Below, piece by piece: positions 47,560 through 56,636 of a stretch of DNA of 64,000 nucleotides. Location: positions 248,001 through 312,000 of the forward strand of contig CANLUY010000001.1 in the NCBI GenBank assembly GCA_947494435.1, read 5' to 3'. Positions within the stretch are counted from its first letter, which is position 1. Each line of letters opens with the position of its first letter. The notes under the pieces are model-generated. The model made no database searches. It saw nothing but the letters and a program-made list of their open reading frames with translations, and was not told the origin of the DNA. Source of the stretch: an uncultured Litoreibacter sp. (GTDB taxonomy: Bacteria; Pseudomonadota; Alphaproteobacteria; Rhodobacterales; Rhodobacteraceae). The position numbers and the translations under genes are program-made.

Positions 47560-50019
47560 TTAGCCGCCGCCCATGACCCTTGGCAGCCATAGGACCAGCT
47601 GCGGGAAGGCCAGAAGAAGTGTTAGGCCAAGGAGCTGCACCAGCATGAACTGCATCATGCCAAGGTAGATGTCCTTGAGGTCCCAATTCGGCACAACGCC
47701 TTTCAGGAAGTAGGCCGAGAGTGCCACAGGCGGACTGAGCCACGCCGTCTGTAAGTTCACCGCCACAAGGATGCCGAACCAGACCATCATGTCATACTGA
47801 CTGAGGCCGTGCAGTTCGAGCGCCTGAACCGTCGGCAGCAGGATCGGGACAACGATCAAGACGATCGGCACCCATTCCAGTGGCCAGCCCAGAAGGAAGA
47901 TCAGCGCCATGACCACGAGCAGCACTAGGAACGGTGCCATATCGAGGCCCAGCAAGATTTCCGTCATCATGCGTGGTGTGCCAAGCGCGGAGAATTGTGC
48001 GCCGAAGAAGTTGGAGGCTGCCACGAGGAACATGATCAGAACGGTGATTTCCAGCGCTTTGATGAGGCTGTCGAAGAACCCCGGGAAGGTGAACTTGCGG
48101 TAGGCGATGGACAGAACGATGGCACCAAAGGCCCCCATTGCCGCCGCCTCAGCAGGCGTTGCGAAGCCCAGCAGGATCGAACCCAGAGCGAAGGAGATCA
48201 GGATCGTGGGCGGCATCAGGCCTGCGAAGAATTCCGTCCACAGATCAGAGAAGTAGAAGCCGCCTTCCGCCTCTTTGCTGTAGATCGGACGCCCGAGGAT
48301 TGCGAGCAGCACGATGAAGGCGCTGAAGACCATACCCCAGATCGAGACGCCCCCTGCGACCAGTGACAGATAGAGGTGGAAGACCACCGCAATCGGCACC
48401 ATGATCCGCAACACCGCGAGCTTGGTGAAGGCGGCATAGGCGAGGCCAAGGGCCACGATAAGTCCGAAGAGGCCGCCGAACGGGACGACCCCGCCGAGCG
48501 CGCCGCTCATGCCGAGGCCGAAGACGCGGCAGACCGTGAGGATACCCAGACAGATCAGCGCGACCTCCGCCCCGTAGAAGCGGGAGGTGTCGGGCTGGTC
48601 TTCTTCCGACAGGATCGGACCGAGGCTTGGGTTCAGCCAGCAACGTCCCAGCGTGTAGATCAGGTAGAGGGAGGCCAGCATCGCGCCGGGGATGAACGCG
48701 CCGCGGAACAGATCGAGGGTGGATACCTCAAGCACCGGCCCCATGACGATCAGCATGATCGATGGTGGGATCAGGATGCCCAATGTGCCGCCTGCGGTGA
48801 TCGTACCGGCTGCGAGTTTGACGTCATAGCCTGAGCGGCTCATCGTGGCACCTGCCATGATACCCAGAAGCGTCACCGAGGCGCCCACGATGCCTGTTGC
48901 GGCCGCGAAGATCGTGGACACGATCAGAACGGCGATGAACAGTGCGCCGCGCACACGGGCCATGATCATCTGGATGGAGGCGAAGAGGCGTTCCATCAGC
49001 CCTGCGCTTTCCATCACGATGCCCATCAGCACGAAGAGTGGCACCGCCATCAGCTGATCGTTCAGCATAGTGGAGTTGGTGTTGAGCGTCATCAGAAGCG
49101 TCGTCAGCTTGAAGTTTGAGCCCCAGATACCGAAGACGAAGGCGAGGAAGATCAGCGTGAACGAAATCGGGAAGCCGATGAAGATCACGAAGAGCATCGC
49201 GCCGAGCATGATCAAACCGATGGTGGGTTTATCAAGGTTCGGTCGTGCGCTCATAATCTCGGTGAACCACGCGCCACCTGGGATCACGTCAGGCAAGAAG
49301 ATGGCCAGCGAGAGCCAGATGATGAAGACGGCATAGATTGGCAGGAAGCGGACGAACCACTTCTCCCGCTCTTTGCCCATTTTGTGGAAGGCGCGGAAGA
49401 TCTCTGGCAGACCTTGCAAAAGCAGCAACGCGCCGCCGATGGGCATGGCCAGACGTGCGGGCCACAGGATTGGTTGCCACGCGGAGTCGAGCGCCAAGCG
49501 TTCGCCGGTCTCATAGGACAGCGCCCAATATTGCGAGGCGACAACCGTGAAGAAGATCATCGACGGAATAAAGAACAGCAGATAGGCGATTGCGTCCACA
49601 GTCGCTTGCGTTTTGTCCGACCAGAAGCGGTAGATGAAGTCAGCGCGAATATGCACGCCACGCATCAGGCCGTAGCCTGCGCCTGCCATCCACAAGACGC
49701 CCGCGATCATCCGGCTGAGGTCATAGGCTTGCAAGGTCGGGCCAAGGCCCCATGAGCGGGCCATCTCTTCATAGCCTGCGTTTTGCAGGATGATGAAGGA
49801 GTTACGGGAGAAGACTTCCCAGACAACGATAGCAATGAGGGGGACCATCATCAGAGCGATGATCTGGCCAGCGCGGTAGTTAAGTACGTCAATGGCCGCC
49901 GTGATCGGCTTTTGCCACGACGTCATATCCTCAGGCGTTTCGCCGGGGGCTTCCGCTCGACGCTCTGCAATGAGTTCGTCAGCGATTTCCAGATCTTCTG
50001 GATTTGGTTCTTCTGCCAT
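47560..50019 (-). CDS. TRAP transporter fused permease (DctQ-DctM)
   Basis: An 819-residue membrane protein. The N-terminal DctQ-like part (about 30-240) has four helices and VWEVFSRNSFIIL. It is fused to a large DctM-type permease (about 270-815), with TGIVGASVTLLGIMAGATMSRSGYDVKLAAGTITAGGTLGILIPPS and LGWPLEWVPIVLIVVPILLP. Such fusions are common in marine alphaproteobacteria. It moves an organic acid with sodium, using the DctP protein encoded upstream. ATG 50019 has GGAGGG upstream. A transcription terminator separates it from dctP. Confidence 0.92.
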   Translation of the reverse strand: MAEEPNPEDLEIADELIAERRAEAPGETPEDMTSWQKPITAAIDVLNYRAGQIIALMMVPLIAIVVWEVFSRNSFIILQNAGYEEMARSWGLGPTLQAYDLSRMIAGVLWMAGAGYGLMRGVHIRADFIYRFWSDKTQATVDAIAYLLFFIPSMIFFTVVASQYWALSYETGERLALDSAWQPILWPARLAMPIGGALLLLQGLPEIFRAFHKMGKEREKWFVRFLPIYAVFIIWLSLAIFLPDVIPGGAWFTEIMSARPNLDKPTIGLIMLGAMLFVIFIGFPISFTLIFLAFVFGIWGSNFKLTTLLMTLNTNSTMLNDQLMAVPLFVLMGIVMESAGLMERLFASIQMIMARVRGALFIAVLIVSTIFAAATGIVGASVTLLGIMAGATMSRSGYDVKLAAGTITAGGTLGILIPPSIMLIVMGPVLEVSTLDLFRGAFIPGAMLASLYLIYTLGRCWLNPSLGPILSEEDQPDTSRFYGAEVALICLGILTVCRVFGLGMSGALGGVVPFGGLFGLIVALGLAYAAFTKLAVLRIMVPIAVVFHLYLSLVAGGVSIWGMVFSAFIVLLAILGRPIYSKEAEGGFYFSDLWTEFFAGLMPPTILISFALGSILLGFATPAEAAAMGAFGAIVLSIAYRKFTFPGFFDSLIKALEITVLIMFLVAASNFFGAQFSALGTPRMMTEILLGLDMAPFLVLLVVMALIFLLGWPLEWVPIVLIVVPILLPTVQALELHGLSQYDMMVWFGILVAVNLQTAWLSPPVALSAYFLKGVVPNWDLKDIYLGMMQFMLVQLLGLTLLLAFPQLVLWLPRVMGGG

Positions 50020-50092
50020 GTGGTGTCCCTCCCCTGGCCGCAGATTTTGACTCTGCGTTCTCGTCTTCAAAACACCCCCGGAGAGGCGCTTG

Positions 50093-50129
50093 GAAAAAGA
50101 GAACGAAGGGGCCCGTTAGGGGCCCCTTC
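50093..50129 (-). terminator. Intrinsic terminator/attenuator between dctP and the fused permease gene
   Basis: A perfect 10-bp stem GAAGGGGCCC/GGGCCCCTTC (50105-50114 and 50120-50129) with a 5-nt loop is followed on the minus strand by TTCTCTTTTT. It lies just after dctP and before the permease gene, likely raising the ratio of binding protein to permease. Confidence 0.85.
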
Positions 50130-50141
50130 TAAATGTCTGAA

Positions 50142-51236
50142 TTACTTCAGTGTGTCAGCGAATGCGCGACCGAGGTTCGCGTTCGATGTCTGAGCGCCAG
50201 CCCAGAATGGAACTGCGATCTTCGCGAATTCAGTTTGGGAAGCCCAAACTTCTGCGAAGAACTCGTTCTCGTCCGCAGCAGCTTGAAGCGCTTTGGTTGC
50301 AGCAGCGGAGTACTCTGTGAAGTAGTCAGCTGGTGTGTCTTCGAGGATAACACCGTGGTTTTCGGTCAGATCCTTCAGCGCTTTACCGTTTTCGTAGATA
50401 CGGTAAGACAGCGATTTCGACAGCGACGCAGTAGACGCAACTTCGAGCGCTTTTTGCTCAAGCTCTGTCAGGCCGTTGTAGAAGTCTTTGTTCACATACA
50501 TGTCTGCGTTCACTGTGACCTGGTGTAGGCCTTGCAGGTAGTAGTGCTTCAGAACTTTCTGGAAACCAAACACGGAGTCAGGCTTCGGGCAGCACCATTC
50601 AGCCGCGTCGATTGTGCCTTTTTCCAAAGCTGGCAGGATGTCGCCGCCGCCCATAGCAACAGCAGGAACGCCGATGTCAGCGTAAGCCGCACCAACCATA
50701 CCTGGAGGTGCACGGAAACGCATCTGACGGAAGTCATCCATGGATGTGATCGGCTCTGGGAACCAACCCAAAGCTTCTGGGCCAACTGGCTGCAACATGA
50801 AGCCTTTGACGTTTACGCCCATTTCGTCCCACAGACGATCATAGAGCTCTTTACCGCCACCGAACTGGAACCAGCTCAGGAACGCGATGTTGTCGAGGCC
50901 AACACCGGCACCCGCAACAGGTGCGCCGAAGAGGTTAGCCGCAACGTGCTTACCACCCCAGTAGTGTGTCCAAGCAAAGCCACCTTCGACCAAGCCTGCG
51001 TCAACCGCATCCATGATGTCGCGTGGGCCGACAACAGCACCAGCAGGCAGCACTTCGATGGTCAGCGATCCACCTGTGAGCGCAGCAACGTCTTTGCCGA
51101 ACTCATTGAGCATAACCACTTCGTCAGCCGTGTTTGGCAGAACGGACTGGATACGCAGAACTTTTTCCGCCATGGCACCAGTCGCCATCAGCGCAAGACC
51201 AACTGCACTTGCAGTCAGAGTTTTCAAGTTAAACAT
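50142..51236 (-). CDS. TRAP transporter substrate-binding protein (DctP/TakP-like)
   Basis: A 364-residue periplasmic binding protein with a signal peptide (LTASAVGLALMATGAMA). TakP-group features are GFAWTHYWGGKH, MRFRAPPGMVGAAYADIG (arginine binding the carboxylate) and KGTIDAAEWCCPKPDSVFGF. TakP relatives bind 2-oxo acids or lactate; the ligand here is not determined. It is encoded upstream of its fused permease, across a terminator. TerC and a GMC oxidoreductase lie further upstream on the same strand. Confidence 0.91.
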   Translation of the reverse strand: MFNLKTLTASAVGLALMATGAMAEKVLRIQSVLPNTADEVVMLNEFGKDVAALTGGSLTIEVLPAGAVVGPRDIMDAVDAGLVEGGFAWTHYWGGKHVAANLFGAPVAGAGVGLDNIAFLSWFQFGGGKELYDRLWDEMGVNVKGFMLQPVGPEALGWFPEPITSMDDFRQMRFRAPPGMVGAAYADIGVPAVAMGGGDILPALEKGTIDAAEWCCPKPDSVFGFQKVLKHYYLQGLHQVTVNADMYVNKDFYNGLTELEQKALEVASTASLSKSLSYRIYENGKALKDLTENHGVILEDTPADYFTEYSAAATKALQAAADENEFFAEVWASQTEFAKIAVPFWAGAQTSNANLGRAFADTLK

Positions 51237-51362
51237 AAGGATCCTCCCTTAAGGTCCAAGCCTTCTTCTTAAGTTCAAAGCCGGCCAATGAAGGCATATC
51301 GCCCGGCGTGTGGTTCAACTCTGGCAGGAATGCCTGCCATAAGCGAATTGAATTCTCTCCCT

Positions 51363-52028
51363 TTAGTGCCCTTTTCCGGTCGGCCATCCCTCCATCAGGC
51401 CGAGCCAAGGGCCTACCCCGGTATTCACATCGACAATACCGCGGTAGAACATTTCACATGCGACGTAGACGAGCACGATCAGCCCGACCCACGATATCCA
51501 AGGATATTTTGTAAGCAACTTCATAATCATGGTTGCGGCAAAAGCCATGAGCACAATCGCGAGACCAAGGCCGAAAACGAGCATTGTCGTATCGCCATCC
51601 GCAATGGCGGCAACCGCCAAGACGTTGTCGAGCGACATCGAGACATCTGCGATGGTGATCGAGATCAGCGCGGACATCATCGTTTTCTGTGGCGCGCCGG
51701 TGTATCCGGCTTCAGGGTCTTCGGCCAATTCCATGGCCTCTTCACCTTCTTCGTGCCCGCCTTCGCGGATTTCGACGAACAGGCGCCAGCAGACGTAGAA
51801 CAGCAGCAAAGAGCCTACGAACAAGATGCCTTTGATGCCCAACAAGCTGGTTGCAACGACCGCAAAGACGATCCGTAAGACGGCCGCGATAACCATACCG
51901 TAGAGGATCGCTTTCTTGCGCAGCTCAGGTGCCAGACCTGCCGCTGCCATACCGATAATCAGGGCATTGTCGCCTGACAGGATGAGGTCGGCAATGATGA
52001 TCTTGCCGAAATCTAGTATCATATCCAT
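51363..52028 (-). CDS. TerC family integral membrane protein (YjbE-type)
   Basis: A 221-residue protein of the TerC/YjbE family with about seven helices and the intramembrane acidic motifs LSGDNALIIGMA (about 17-28) and VSMSLDNVLAVAAIADGD. Family members export metal ions such as manganese. It starts three bases after the GMC oxidoreductase gene, so the two are co-translated. A soluble, charged loop (IREGGHEEGEEAMELAEDPE) lies in the middle. Confidence 0.88.
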   Translation of the reverse strand: MDMILDFGKIIIADLILSGDNALIIGMAAAGLAPELRKKAILYGMVIAAVLRIVFAVVATSLLGIKGILFVGSLLLFYVCWRLFVEIREGGHEEGEEAMELAEDPEAGYTGAPQKTMMSALISITIADVSMSLDNVLAVAAIADGDTTMLVFGLGLAIVLMAFAATMIMKLLTKYPWISWVGLIVLVYVACEMFYRGIVDVNTGVGPWLGLMEGWPTGKGH

Positions 52029-52031
52029 GGC

Positions 52032-53663
52032 TTAGGCGATCTCTTTCTGTTGTGCGGATGCGTTTTGCTCCGCGTCTTCGAGCATCATGTCGGAGCATTT
52101 CTCTCCGATCATCATGCAAGGTGCATTGGTGTTGCCCGACACGATGATCGGCATGATTGACGCATCCGCGACGCGAAGCCCTTCGATGCCGTGCACTTTC
52201 AGGCGGGGATCGACGACGGCCATGTCATCGACGCCCATTTTGCAGGTGCCGGTCGGGTGGTAGATGGTCGTCGACGTGTCTCGCGCCCAGTTCAGAAGCT
52301 CGTCATAGTCGTCACCGATCTGCGGGCCGGGGGCGTGTTCTTCGGTGATGTGGCTTTTGATCGGGTCGTGACCGCAGATTTTACGGGTGATGCGGATGCC
52401 CTCAACGATTGTGTCGCAATCGGTCTTGGTCGCCAGATAATTCGGGTGGATCTTCGGATAGTCGCGCATATGCGCCGAGCTGAGTTCCAGATGCCCAGCG
52501 CTTTCGGGGCGCATTTGCAGCACGGAGGCCGTGAAGGCGGAGAATTTGTGCGGGCCTGCATCGACGCGGTCGGCGGACCACGGCTGAATGTGGAACTGGA
52601 TGTCGGGTGTTGCAAGGTCTTCGCGGGTTTTCAGGAACCCTGTGCCCAAACTCGCGGCCATCGCCATCGGACCGCCGCGCGTGAAGATGTATTCCATGCC
52701 GATCAGCGCTTGTTTGAAGAGGTTCGAGACCTCGGTGTTGATCGTCGGCAGCGTGGTTTTGTAGACGGGGCGGGCTTGCAAGTGATCCTGCAGGTTTTTG
52801 CCTACCCCTTTGATATCTTGGACAACTTCGATGCCGTGTTGCTTCAGCTCATCCGCTGCACCGATGCCTGAGACCATCATGATCTGCGGCGAGGCGAGCG
52901 CGCCTGCGGATAAGACAACCTCCCGGTTGGCTTTGATCGTGACTTGCTTGCCGTTGTGGTTGGCGATGAGGCCGGTGCAGCGTTTGCCGTCGAAAGTCAG
53001 CCGTTCAACGGCGCATTTCGTCAGAACCGTGAGGTTGGAGCGTGACTTGGCCGGGTTCAGGTAGGCCACGGCGGAGGAACAGCGGCGACCGTTGCGGGTG
53101 GTCAGCTGGAACAGGGCCACGCCTTCCTGATCGGCACCGTTATAGTCTTCTGCGCGCTTATAGCCCGCGTTGACGGCGGAGTTGATCCAGTCGTCGACGC
53201 ATTGCCGTGTGACGGTTGTGTCTGAGACGGACAACGGCCCGTCGCCGCCACGGTATTCGTCTTCGCGGCTGCCATTTTCAAAATTCTCTGAGCGTTTGAA
53301 GAGGGGTTTGACGTCGTCCCAGCTCCAGCCAGTGTTGCCCAATTGGCGCCAGCCGTCATAGTCTTCGGCCTGACCGCGCACATAAAGCAGTCCGTTGATG
53401 GAGGATGATCCCCCCAGAACTTTGCCACGGGGCCATTTCAGAGAGCGGCCGTTCAGACCGGGGTCTTCTTCGGTCTTGTAACCCCAATCGGTTTTGGGAT
53501 TACCCATTGTCTTGAAATAGCCGACGGGGATGTGGATCCATGGGTAGGTGTCTTTGCCACCCGCCTCCAAAATCGCGACCTTGTGCTTGCCATTGGCAGA
53601 AAGTCGGTTAGCGAGAACGCAACCGGCGGAACCTGCACCTACTACGATGAAGTCAAATTCCAC
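52032..53663 (-). CDS. GMC family FAD-dependent alcohol/choline dehydrogenase
   Basis: A 543-residue glucose-methanol-choline oxidoreductase. FAD motif FIVVGAGSAGCVLANRLSANGKHKVAILEAGG (4-36), GMC signature 1 PRGKVLGGSSSINGLLYVRG, GMC signature 2 GALASPQIMMVSGIG and the C-terminal YHPTGTCKMG...SGNTNAPCMMI holding the catalytic His-Asn pair. It is often annotated choline dehydrogenase, but the substrate is uncertain; a broad alcohol is as likely. It lies next to TerC and a TRAP transporter. A divergent IclR gene 124 bp away is its likely regulator. Confidence 0.87.
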   Translation of the reverse strand: MEFDFIVVGAGSAGCVLANRLSANGKHKVAILEAGGKDTYPWIHIPVGYFKTMGNPKTDWGYKTEEDPGLNGRSLKWPRGKVLGGSSSINGLLYVRGQAEDYDGWRQLGNTGWSWDDVKPLFKRSENFENGSREDEYRGGDGPLSVSDTTVTRQCVDDWINSAVNAGYKRAEDYNGADQEGVALFQLTTRNGRRCSSAVAYLNPAKSRSNLTVLTKCAVERLTFDGKRCTGLIANHNGKQVTIKANREVVLSAGALASPQIMMVSGIGAADELKQHGIEVVQDIKGVGKNLQDHLQARPVYKTTLPTINTEVSNLFKQALIGMEYIFTRGGPMAMAASLGTGFLKTREDLATPDIQFHIQPWSADRVDAGPHKFSAFTASVLQMRPESAGHLELSSAHMRDYPKIHPNYLATKTDCDTIVEGIRITRKICGHDPIKSHITEEHAPGPQIGDDYDELLNWARDTSTTIYHPTGTCKMGVDDMAVVDPRLKVHGIEGLRVADASIMPIIVSGNTNAPCMMIGEKCSDMMLEDAEQNASAQQKEIA

Positions 53664-53787
53664 TCACTTCCTCCCAAAAGTGTGTATTTTTCAATAATTG
53701 AGACTTGAAGTCCCGTTTTTATACTGCAACATGCTTCAGTGAGTCGCACAAGCGAAAAATGTTCACTTTTGATTTGGGAGGATCATC

Positions 53788-54552
53788 ATGAGCAGCGGGA
53801 GCAGAATTCCTACGAACTTACGGACGCTTTTAATCTTGGAGGCAGTAGGTGCACAATCTGATCCTATGTCTCCGGCGGAGATCGGGCGGGAGATTGGCCT
53901 GCCGAAGCAAACAACGCACCGCTTGTGCAATACGCTGCTCGAAGAAGGGTTTCTGATGCGCGATGAGCGGGGCCGTGGCTTGCGGCCCGGCAGACGCGCG
54001 CGGATGATGGGGCAAGGCGTTGTGCATTCGTCGTCCAGCCACGTGGCGCGTCATCAGGTTTTGCAGGAACTCGCGCTGCAAATCGGCGAAACCGTCAACT
54101 TCGTTGTGCCCGAAGACCGGGGCATGTCCTATCAGGACCGTGTTGAAACAGACTGGCCTTTCCGCATTCAGCTGCCCGTTGGAACGAATGTTCCGTTTCA
54201 CTGCACCGCCTCGGGAAAAACCTATCTGGCTTCTTTGCCAAAGGCAGAACGGCGGCGGTTGGTGCATGTGATGCATCTTGAGCGCCATACGGACACGACG
54301 ATTACTGATCCGGATGATTTGCTGGCTGAGCTGCATGAGATCGCCAAGCAGGGCTACGCTGTTGACCGCTCCGAATTCTACGATGGCATGGTGGCCATGG
54401 CGGTGCCTGTTTTGGACCCAACGGGGCGATATTGTGCCTCCGTCGCGTTTCACGCGCCTGAACAGCGATTGAGCGTGGAAACTGCGATGACAAAGGTCGA
54501 TGATCTGGTCGCGACCTCCAAGAAGCTGACAGATACGATCTTTTCGTCCTAA
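53788..54552 (+). CDS. IclR family transcriptional regulator
   Basis: A 254-residue regulator with an N-terminal winged helix (LRTLLILEAVGAQSDPMSPAEIGREIGLPKQTTHRLCNTLLEEGFL, about 12-58). An effector domain follows with LPVGTNVPFHCTASGKTYLA and YAVDRSEFYDGMVAMAVPVLDPTG. It is divergent from the GMC oxidoreductase-TerC-TRAP cluster, which it probably controls. IclR proteins can also control pobA (a known type of PobR), and pobA lies 0.9 kb downstream, so both targets are possible. Confidence 0.9.
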   Translation: MSSGSRIPTNLRTLLILEAVGAQSDPMSPAEIGREIGLPKQTTHRLCNTLLEEGFLMRDERGRGLRPGRRARMMGQGVVHSSSSHVARHQVLQELALQIGETVNFVVPEDRGMSYQDRVETDWPFRIQLPVGTNVPFHCTASGKTYLASLPKAERRRLVHVMHLERHTDTTITDPDDLLAELHEIAKQGYAVDRSEFYDGMVAMAVPVLDPTGRYCASVAFHAPEQRLSVETAMTKVDDLVATSKKLTDTIFSS

Positions 54553-54579
54553 CCCGCGTACACGGATCGCGGCGGCAGC

Positions 54580-55257
54580 TTAGGTGTTGTCGCCAAGGCG
54601 ATCAATCCGGTCAATCAAGGCTGGGCGGTCCAAAATCGTAATACGTCCTTTGCCTAATTCAATCACGCCAAGATCGCGCAGATGTCCAAGCTCGCGGTTC
54701 ACGGTCTGGCGGGAGCTGCCCGCGACATTTGCCAGATAGGACTGACTGATGAGCAATTCTGTTTCCTGTTCGGACAGATCAAAAAGAAAGCTGCAAATCC
54801 GCTGCTCCGACGAGTAGAACTGATGCACCGTTTTGGTTTTGTTGTCGCGTTCAAGCAAATTATGCGTCGTTTCCGCCAAGCCTCGCAAAAGTCTTTTTGT
54901 TGAAAGTCGAGACGTCAGACGCTTCTTTTTGCAAAGGAAGACCGTGGTGTTTGAGAAGGCCGTACAGCTTGCAGCCAGGGGGCGTTGTGCGATGGCCTCC
55001 ACCAGACCGAGCAACTCGCCCGCACGCGCGACATAGATGACGGAGTGATACCCCTCCTCACTCATATAAGCCACTTCAACACCGCCCTCAGCAACGATGC
55101 AAATGCTATCCGTCATCTCGCCTTGGTGAAGGACGGTTGTCCGCTTGTCGAATTGCCGCAACACACAGCCATCAAGAAATTTGGCGCGATCCTCTGGGGT
55201 CAAATCTGTTAGGAGGGGAAGGTCCAGAAGGTCTGGAAAGCGATCCGAATTCATCAT
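54580..55257 (-). CDS. Crp/Fnr family transcriptional regulator
   Basis: A 225-residue protein with an N-terminal cyclic-nucleotide-binding-like barrel (VLHQGEMTDSICIVAEGGVEVAYMSEEGYHSVIYVARAGELLG) and a C-terminal helix-turn-helix (LISQSYLANVAGSSRQTVNRELGHLRDLGVIELGKGRITI). It lacks the N-terminal cysteine cluster of oxygen-sensing FNR. The effector is unknown. It is divergent from pobA with about 200 bp between, and convergent with the IclR gene. ATG 55257 or 55254 are equally possible. Confidence 0.88.
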   Translation of the reverse strand: MMNSDRFPDLLDLPLLTDLTPEDRAKFLDGCVLRQFDKRTTVLHQGEMTDSICIVAEGGVEVAYMSEEGYHSVIYVARAGELLGLVEAIAQRPLAASCTAFSNTTVFLCKKKRLTSRLSTKRLLRGLAETTHNLLERDNKTKTVHQFYSSEQRICSFLFDLSEQETELLISQSYLANVAGSSRQTVNRELGHLRDLGVIELGKGRITILDRPALIDRIDRLGDNT

Positions 55258-55458
55258 GCGATGAGTATTCCGGCTTCGTAGAAAAAAGGCAACTCGTTAC
55301 CCTACCCGATTTCTTGTTAATTCGATTCGTCGCTACATGTTGTCGGCGGGCCGACATTCGCTGTGAAAAAATGAACCGCAGCTTTGGTGGTTTGAAACAG
55401 ATTTACGCGCTCGCAGATTGCGATATGGTCACGGCGCATTGGGAGGCGCGCTGCGTTT

Positions 55459-56619
55459 ATGAAGACACATGTTGCAATCATAGGAGGCGGACCATCGGGC
55501 CTGCTGCTGTCGCAACTGCTGCATATTCGTGGCATTTCCTCGATCATCCTTGAGCGCCAAAGCAAGGCGCATGTTCTGTCCCGCATCCGCGCAGGTGTGT
55601 TGGAGCAGGGTTTGATCGGGTTGCTGCGTGAAGCTGGTGTCTGTGACCGGCTTGAAGCGGAGGGGTTTCGCCATGACGGCACTGTTCTGACCTTTGATGA
55701 GCAAAGCTTTCGCGTCGACTTCAAAGACTTCATCGACCAACCCGTCGTCGTGTATGGACAAACCGAGATCACGCGCGATCTTTATGCGGCCAGAGAAGCT
55801 GCGGGCGGGCGGTTCGAGTTTAACGTCGAAGACGTCGTGATTGATCCACATGGGCCAAGCGTCAGCTATGCTGTGGGAGGCGAGACGCGGGTCATCGAAT
55901 GTGATTTTGTCGCGGGCTGCGACGGTTTTCATGGTGTATCGCGTAAGACCATCCCACAAGACAAGCGGCAGGAATTTGAGAAGGTCTATCCGTTTGGATG
56001 GTTGGGTATTCTGTCAGAAACGCCGCCTGTTCATGAAGAACTGATCTACGCAAACTCTGAGCGCGGCTTTGCGCTTTGCTCCATGCGGAATAATGCGTTG
56101 AGCCGCTACTACATTCAGTGTGACGCCAATGATGACGCCGCGCGTTGGTCCGATGATGCGTTCTGGGCAGAGTTGAAGAAGCGCCTGCCTGCGAAATTCG
56201 CGGATGCGCTTGTGACGGGGCCGAGCATTGAGAAATCAATTGCTCCGCTGCGCAGTTTCGTGTGTGAGCCGATGCAATATGGAAAACTGTTTCTGTGTGG
56301 CGATGCGGCCCATATTGTGCCGCCTACCGGGGCCAAGGGGCTCAATACGGCCGCGTCAGACGTGCATTACCTATATCAGGGATTGCGCGCGTTTTATCAG
56401 CGCGGCGACATGTCAGAGCTGGACGCGTATTCCAGCAAGGCCTTGGCGCGCGTGTGGAAAGCGGAGCGGTTCAGTTGGTGGTTCACTTCGCTGATGCACC
56501 GTTTTCCAGACCAAGCCGCGTTCGACATCAAGATGCAAAAGGCTGAACTGGAGTTCCTGCGCAGCTCACCCGCCGCGCAAGCGGCGATGGCAGTAAATTA
56601 CGTGGGCCTGCCGTATTAG
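55459..56619 (+). CDS. pobA: 4-Hydroxybenzoate 3-monooxygenase
   Basis: A 386-residue FAD monooxygenase that hydroxylates 4-hydroxybenzoate to protocatechuate with NADPH. It has VAIIGGGPSGLLLSQLLHIRGISSIILER, the RIRAGVLEQG substrate region, GCDGFHGVSRKTIP and LFLCGDAAHIVPPTGAKGLNTAASDV. Its length is close to the family norm (about 394). No protocatechuate genes follow. The stop codon sits in the loop of a perfect 12-bp hairpin shared with the convergent znuA end. Confidence 0.94.
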   Translation: MKTHVAIIGGGPSGLLLSQLLHIRGISSIILERQSKAHVLSRIRAGVLEQGLIGLLREAGVCDRLEAEGFRHDGTVLTFDEQSFRVDFKDFIDQPVVVYGQTEITRDLYAAREAAGGRFEFNVEDVVIDPHGPSVSYAVGGETRVIECDFVAGCDGFHGVSRKTIPQDKRQEFEKVYPFGWLGILSETPPVHEELIYANSERGFALCSMRNNALSRYYIQCDANDDAARWSDDAFWAELKKRLPAKFADALVTGPSIEKSIAPLRSFVCEPMQYGKLFLCGDAAHIVPPTGAKGLNTAASDVHYLYQGLRAFYQRGDMSELDAYSSKALARVWKAERFSWWFTSLMHRFPDQAAFDIKMQKAELEFLRSSPAAQAAMAVNYVGLPY

Positions 56620-56631
56620 CGGCAGGCCCAC
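56602..56631. terminator. Perfect 12-bp hairpin between pobA and znuA
   Basis: GTGGGCCTGCCG (56602-56613) and CGGCAGGCCCAC (56620-56631) are fully complementary, with loop TATTAG containing the pobA stop. It lies five bases from the znuA 3' end. No T-run follows on either strand, so it may be a bidirectional 3'-end structure rather than a classic terminator. Confidence 0.55.
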
Positions 56632-56636
56632 TGTGG

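Noticed and set aside
54580-55257. Oxygen-sensing FNR
   Set aside because: The N-terminal cysteine cluster needed for the iron-sulfur centre is missing.
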